Source: Sphingobacterium sp. LZ7M1 (lineage in GTDB: Bacteria; Bacteroidota; Bacteroidia; Sphingobacteriales; Sphingobacteriaceae). From it: a DNA stretch of 64,000 nucleotides. The notes beneath the pieces are model-generated. The model searched no databases. It worked only from the letters and a program-made list of their open reading frames with translations, and was not told where the DNA came from. Shown here piece after piece: positions 61,373-64,000 of the stretch. Every line of letters starts with the position of its first letter. Position 1 is the first letter of the stretch. The stretch spans positions 1,178,001 through 1,242,000 of the forward strand of contig NZ_CP101134.1 in assembly GCF_024296865.1 (NCBI RefSeq), given 5' to 3'. The translations under genes and the position numbers were made by a program.

Positions 61373-63874
61373 CTATTGATTTGAATTGTCCCGCCGTTGC
61401 ATTGCGATATGCTTAATAGCGAGTTCTACGTTACCATCGAGTTCCGCAGCAAGCTGCATCACTTCCATCTTTTCGGTTTCCTCTGTGGTGTAGGCGAGGT
61501 ATTCCTCCAAACTAACTTCGGTGGCATAGACTGCCGAGTGCGTACCACCTAAACCAATCCAAACCTCTTTGTACAAGCGGCTTGCATCGTTGTTCATATT
61601 GATGGAAAGTACCTGACCTTTTTCTTTGTCGGTAAGCCCCAACATTGCCTGTATATCATCAAACTTGTTCATATACTTGCGTTGGTCTAAAAGGATTTTA
61701 CAGTCGGAGTTATTGATGATACTTTCTTTCACAATGGGCGACTGGATGATATCATCGACCTCCTGTGTTACGACAATGGCTTCTCCGAAAAACTTACGCA
61801 CGGTTTTGAACAAATACTTGATGTATTCTGCCATTCCCTCTTTTGCAATCGCTTTCCAAGCCTCTTCAATCAGGATAAGTTTGCGAATACCTTTCAGTCG
61901 GCGCATTTTGTTAATGAACACCTCCATAATGATAATCGTGACTATGGGAAAGAGGATTTTGTGGTCTTTTATCGCATCAATTTCAAACACGATAAAGCGT
62001 TTGGAAAGAAGGTCTAACTGCTTATCGGAGTTGAGCAAATAATCGTATTCTCCTCCTTTGTAATAGGGTTCGAGAACATTCAGGAAATTGGCAATGTCAA
62101 AATCTTTTTCCCTGACTTGTTTCTCCTCCAATACTTTGCGGTAGTCGTCTTTTACATACTCATAGAAGCCGTTAAATGACGGATAAGTATCATCTTGTTT
62201 GATACGTTCGATGTAACCGGAAACAGCATTGGACAATGCTACTTCTTCCGACCTTGTCGGCGGTTCATCGTCCCGTTTCCAAAGAGTGAGTATCAGAGTT
62301 TTGATACTTTCCCGCTTTTCGATGTCGAACACGCCGTCATCGGTATAAAAGGGATTGAACGCAATCGGGTTATCTTCGGTGTACGTGAAGTAAACACCGT
62401 CTTCGCCTTTGGTTTTTCCTTTGATGAGTTCGCATAATCCCTGATAACTGTTACCCGTATCTACGAGTAGAACGTGAGCACCCTGTTCGTGATATTGGCG
62501 TACCATATGGTTAGTGAAGAAAGATTTTCCCGAACCTGACGGACCAAGTATGAACTTGTTTCTGTTCGTGATAATCCCACGTTTCATCGGCAAATCGGAA
62601 ATATCCAAATGGATTGGTTTTCCTGTAAGCCTGTCCGCCATTTTGATACCGAACGGAGAGGGCGAATTGTGGTAATTCGTTTCTTCTGCAAAGAAGCACA
62701 AGGCAGGTTCTATAAACGTATAGAAACTTTCCTCACTCGGAAAATCGCCAGCATTGCCTGGCATTGCAGCCCAATACAATGTGGCAACGTCTGTCGTGTT
62801 GTGGCGGGGCTTACACTCCATTAGTGCCAACGCACTACCGCAATCGTTCTTTAGCTGTTTGAGTTCCGCAGGGTCTTCCGACCAAGCCATAATATTGAAG
62901 TGTGCTCTTACAGAAGATAGCCCGAAGCTGTGTGCTTCGTTCAGATACTTCTCAATCCACTCCTTATTGATTTGGTTCGCCCGACTATAACGGGCTAAAG
63001 AGTGCATATTACGGGCAGATTTCTCAAACTTTTGCAGGTTGTCCTCGCTGTTATCCAAGAATAGGTACTGATTGTAAATGTGGTTACAGCTCAATAACAA
63101 CCCTACGGGTGCAGCAAACGACAAACGGCAGTCGCTCCGGTCGGTAGATAGCTTTTCAAAGCGGGTATCAGCCGAAACAGTTGCAGGCAGGTCGTCCGTA
63201 TCGGACAAGGTGTGCAAAGACAGCCTTTTGTTGCCGATACGCACTTCTTCCGCTCCTAATGCGATGTCCTGCATTGGTGTTCCGGCTTCTCTCGAAAGTG
63301 TAAGGTATTGTTCCAGCAATCCCTGTTTTTCGTCTGTTCCGATGATGTCGTCTTCGGTCAAACGTCGCAGGTTTACAAAACCGCTATCATTCACGATACG
63401 TTCAAACTGTGCGACCGCTTCCATAAATTGATGTATCGTTTCCTTATTGATTTCCTTTGGAATAAGCGTACCCTTGCAAAGCGAACTGAAATTGCTTTGC
63501 ATACGCATTCTGTTCTTGGTCGTTTTTGTCAGGAACAGGTAGCAATAATGGTTCAGGAATGGTCGTTCGTTGAAATGCCGTTGATAGCTTTTGGAAAGAA
63601 AACTCTGGTCTTCCTGTGCCAAATCGGGAGTGTAGCTTTCTTTGATATACCAATCTTGCTTGTGAATGACTGTAAAATCGGGTAATGTCTTAATCGCCTT
63701 ATGCCAGGCGGAGTGAATAGCTTCGTATTCAGCCGATGCTACCGTAAACAGCTCAGGCAATCGTACTTCAAAACAGGCGGTTATGTCCGCATCTTTGGAC
63801 AGGATACAGTTGTTTTCTACTGCCAAGAGTGGAAACTTATGTTCCAATGTGGTTGTTTTGGCTACATTTCTCAT
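61373..63874 (-). CDS. traG: Conjugative transposon ATPase TraG (VirB4 family)
   Basis: An 833-residue VirB4-type ATPase that powers assembly of the mating channel. Walker A GPSGSGKS is at residues 444-451 and the Walker B-like LILIEEAWKA near 670-680; VTQEVDDIIQSPIVKESIINN and LDQRK follow as in other TraG proteins. The N-terminal ~400 residues are the VirB4 (CagE) domain. Its ATG overlaps the stop of traF (ATGA at 63871-63874). Named TraG in CTnDOT nomenclature, not to be confused with F-plasmid TraG. Confidence 0.92.
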   Translation of the reverse strand: MRNVAKTTTLEHKFPLLAVENNCILSKDADITACFEVRLPELFTVASAEYEAIHSAWHKAIKTLPDFTVIHKQDWYIKESYTPDLAQEDQSFLSKSYQRHFNERPFLNHYCYLFLTKTTKNRMRMQSNFSSLCKGTLIPKEINKETIHQFMEAVAQFERIVNDSGFVNLRRLTEDDIIGTDEKQGLLEQYLTLSREAGTPMQDIALGAEEVRIGNKRLSLHTLSDTDDLPATVSADTRFEKLSTDRSDCRLSFAAPVGLLLSCNHIYNQYLFLDNSEDNLQKFEKSARNMHSLARYSRANQINKEWIEKYLNEAHSFGLSSVRAHFNIMAWSEDPAELKQLKNDCGSALALMECKPRHNTTDVATLYWAAMPGNAGDFPSEESFYTFIEPALCFFAEETNYHNSPSPFGIKMADRLTGKPIHLDISDLPMKRGIITNRNKFILGPSGSGKSFFTNHMVRQYHEQGAHVLLVDTGNSYQGLCELIKGKTKGEDGVYFTYTEDNPIAFNPFYTDDGVFDIEKRESIKTLILTLWKRDDEPPTRSEEVALSNAVSGYIERIKQDDTYPSFNGFYEYVKDDYRKVLEEKQVREKDFDIANFLNVLEPYYKGGEYDYLLNSDKQLDLLSKRFIVFEIDAIKDHKILFPIVTIIIMEVFINKMRRLKGIRKLILIEEAWKAIAKEGMAEYIKYLFKTVRKFFGEAIVVTQEVDDIIQSPIVKESIINNSDCKILLDQRKYMNKFDDIQAMLGLTDKEKGQVLSINMNNDASRLYKEVWIGLGGTHSAVYATEVSLEEYLAYTTEETEKMEVMQLAAELDGNVELAIKHIAMQRRDNSNQ

Positions 63875-64000
63875 ACGGCTTTCGGTTTAGGAGTGAATTT
63901 TAAATACCTGCGTACAGGCTTACGACAAATAATGTAGCGAGGGTGTCGTTTTCTCGCACCTACTTTCATTAGTCCGTGTTCTCTGTACTTTCGGTTCAGC
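63871..64000 (-). CDS. traF: Conjugative transposon protein TraF, C-terminal end (DUF4133)
   Basis: Only the last 42 codons are inside the window, running in from the right edge to TGA at 63873-63871. The visible sequence (LNRKYREHGLMKVGARKRHP..., ending FTPKPKAV) is the basic C-terminus of TraF/DUF4133, a small VirB3-like membrane protein normally just before traG. The 5' part is beyond the window. The overlap with traG (ATGA) indicates coupled translation. Confidence 0.75.
   Translation of the reverse strand, partial: LNRKYREHGLMKVGARKRHPRYIICRKPVRRYLKFTPKPKAV

Noticed and set aside
63308..63685. 125-codon plus-strand frame within traG
   Set aside because: It is antisense to the VirB4 domain, which is conserved and continuous.

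Overview
The window is a 64 kb piece of a Bacteroidota chromosome, most likely Sphingobacteriaceae (Sphingobacterium-like). Evidence: Bacteroidota -7 elements (TAnnTTTG) before many genes, families typical of the phylum (DUF4954, DUF1080 keto-glycoside hydrolases, DUF4369-type thioredoxin lipoproteins, HPP proteins), and a CTnDOT-type tra operon. No rRNA or CRISPR was found. One tRNA-Pro(UGG) is present at 35473-35546.

Positions 1-35.5k are host chromosome. They carry the end of a tRNA methylthiotransferase (mtaB-like), a PiT phosphate transporter, a DMT exporter, an NlpC/P60 lipoprotein, aquaporin, dnaX, rlmB-like methyltransferase, HPP protein, an unusual racemase-like protein with a signal peptide, a DEAD-box helicase, an amino acid permease, a KOW protein, an OmpA protein, two universal stress proteins, alaS, a thioredoxin lipoprotein, an orphan response regulator, glmS with a DUF4954 partner, a sugar-catabolic group (two DUF1080 proteins flanking an exported Gfo/Idh/MocA oxidoreductase), a royal-jelly-family protein, an Smr protein and a lipoprotein. 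Several intergenic gaps hold dispersed repeats.

From just after the tRNA-Pro to the window end is the left part of an integrative conjugative element. It has a tyrosine integrase (35838-37079), an excisionase-like HTH protein, ssb, a DUF932 protein, small unknown proteins, then a PRTRC cassette (E, C, F-like, B, ThiF), which by family knowledge is a ubiquitin-like/E2-like/E1-like set. At the other end is the leftward tra operon (traQ, O, N, M, L, a small protein, K, J, I, G and partial F). The element's right end is outside the window.

Between PRTRC and tra lies about 10 kb of cargo that is visibly more AT-rich than the transfer genes. The first cassette (44751-48887) is an XRE regulator, a SMEK-like/APAZ fusion, a short catalytically dead prokaryotic Argonaute, and a third protein resembling predicted pPIWI-associating nucleases. 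It looks like a short-Argonaute immune system with an unusual effector. The second cassette (50314-54566) is a translationally coupled pair, an unknown 533-aa protein and an 883-aa protein with two phospholipase-D/HKD-type nuclease motifs, and is probably another defence system. These two cassettes are the best candidates for undescribed biology.
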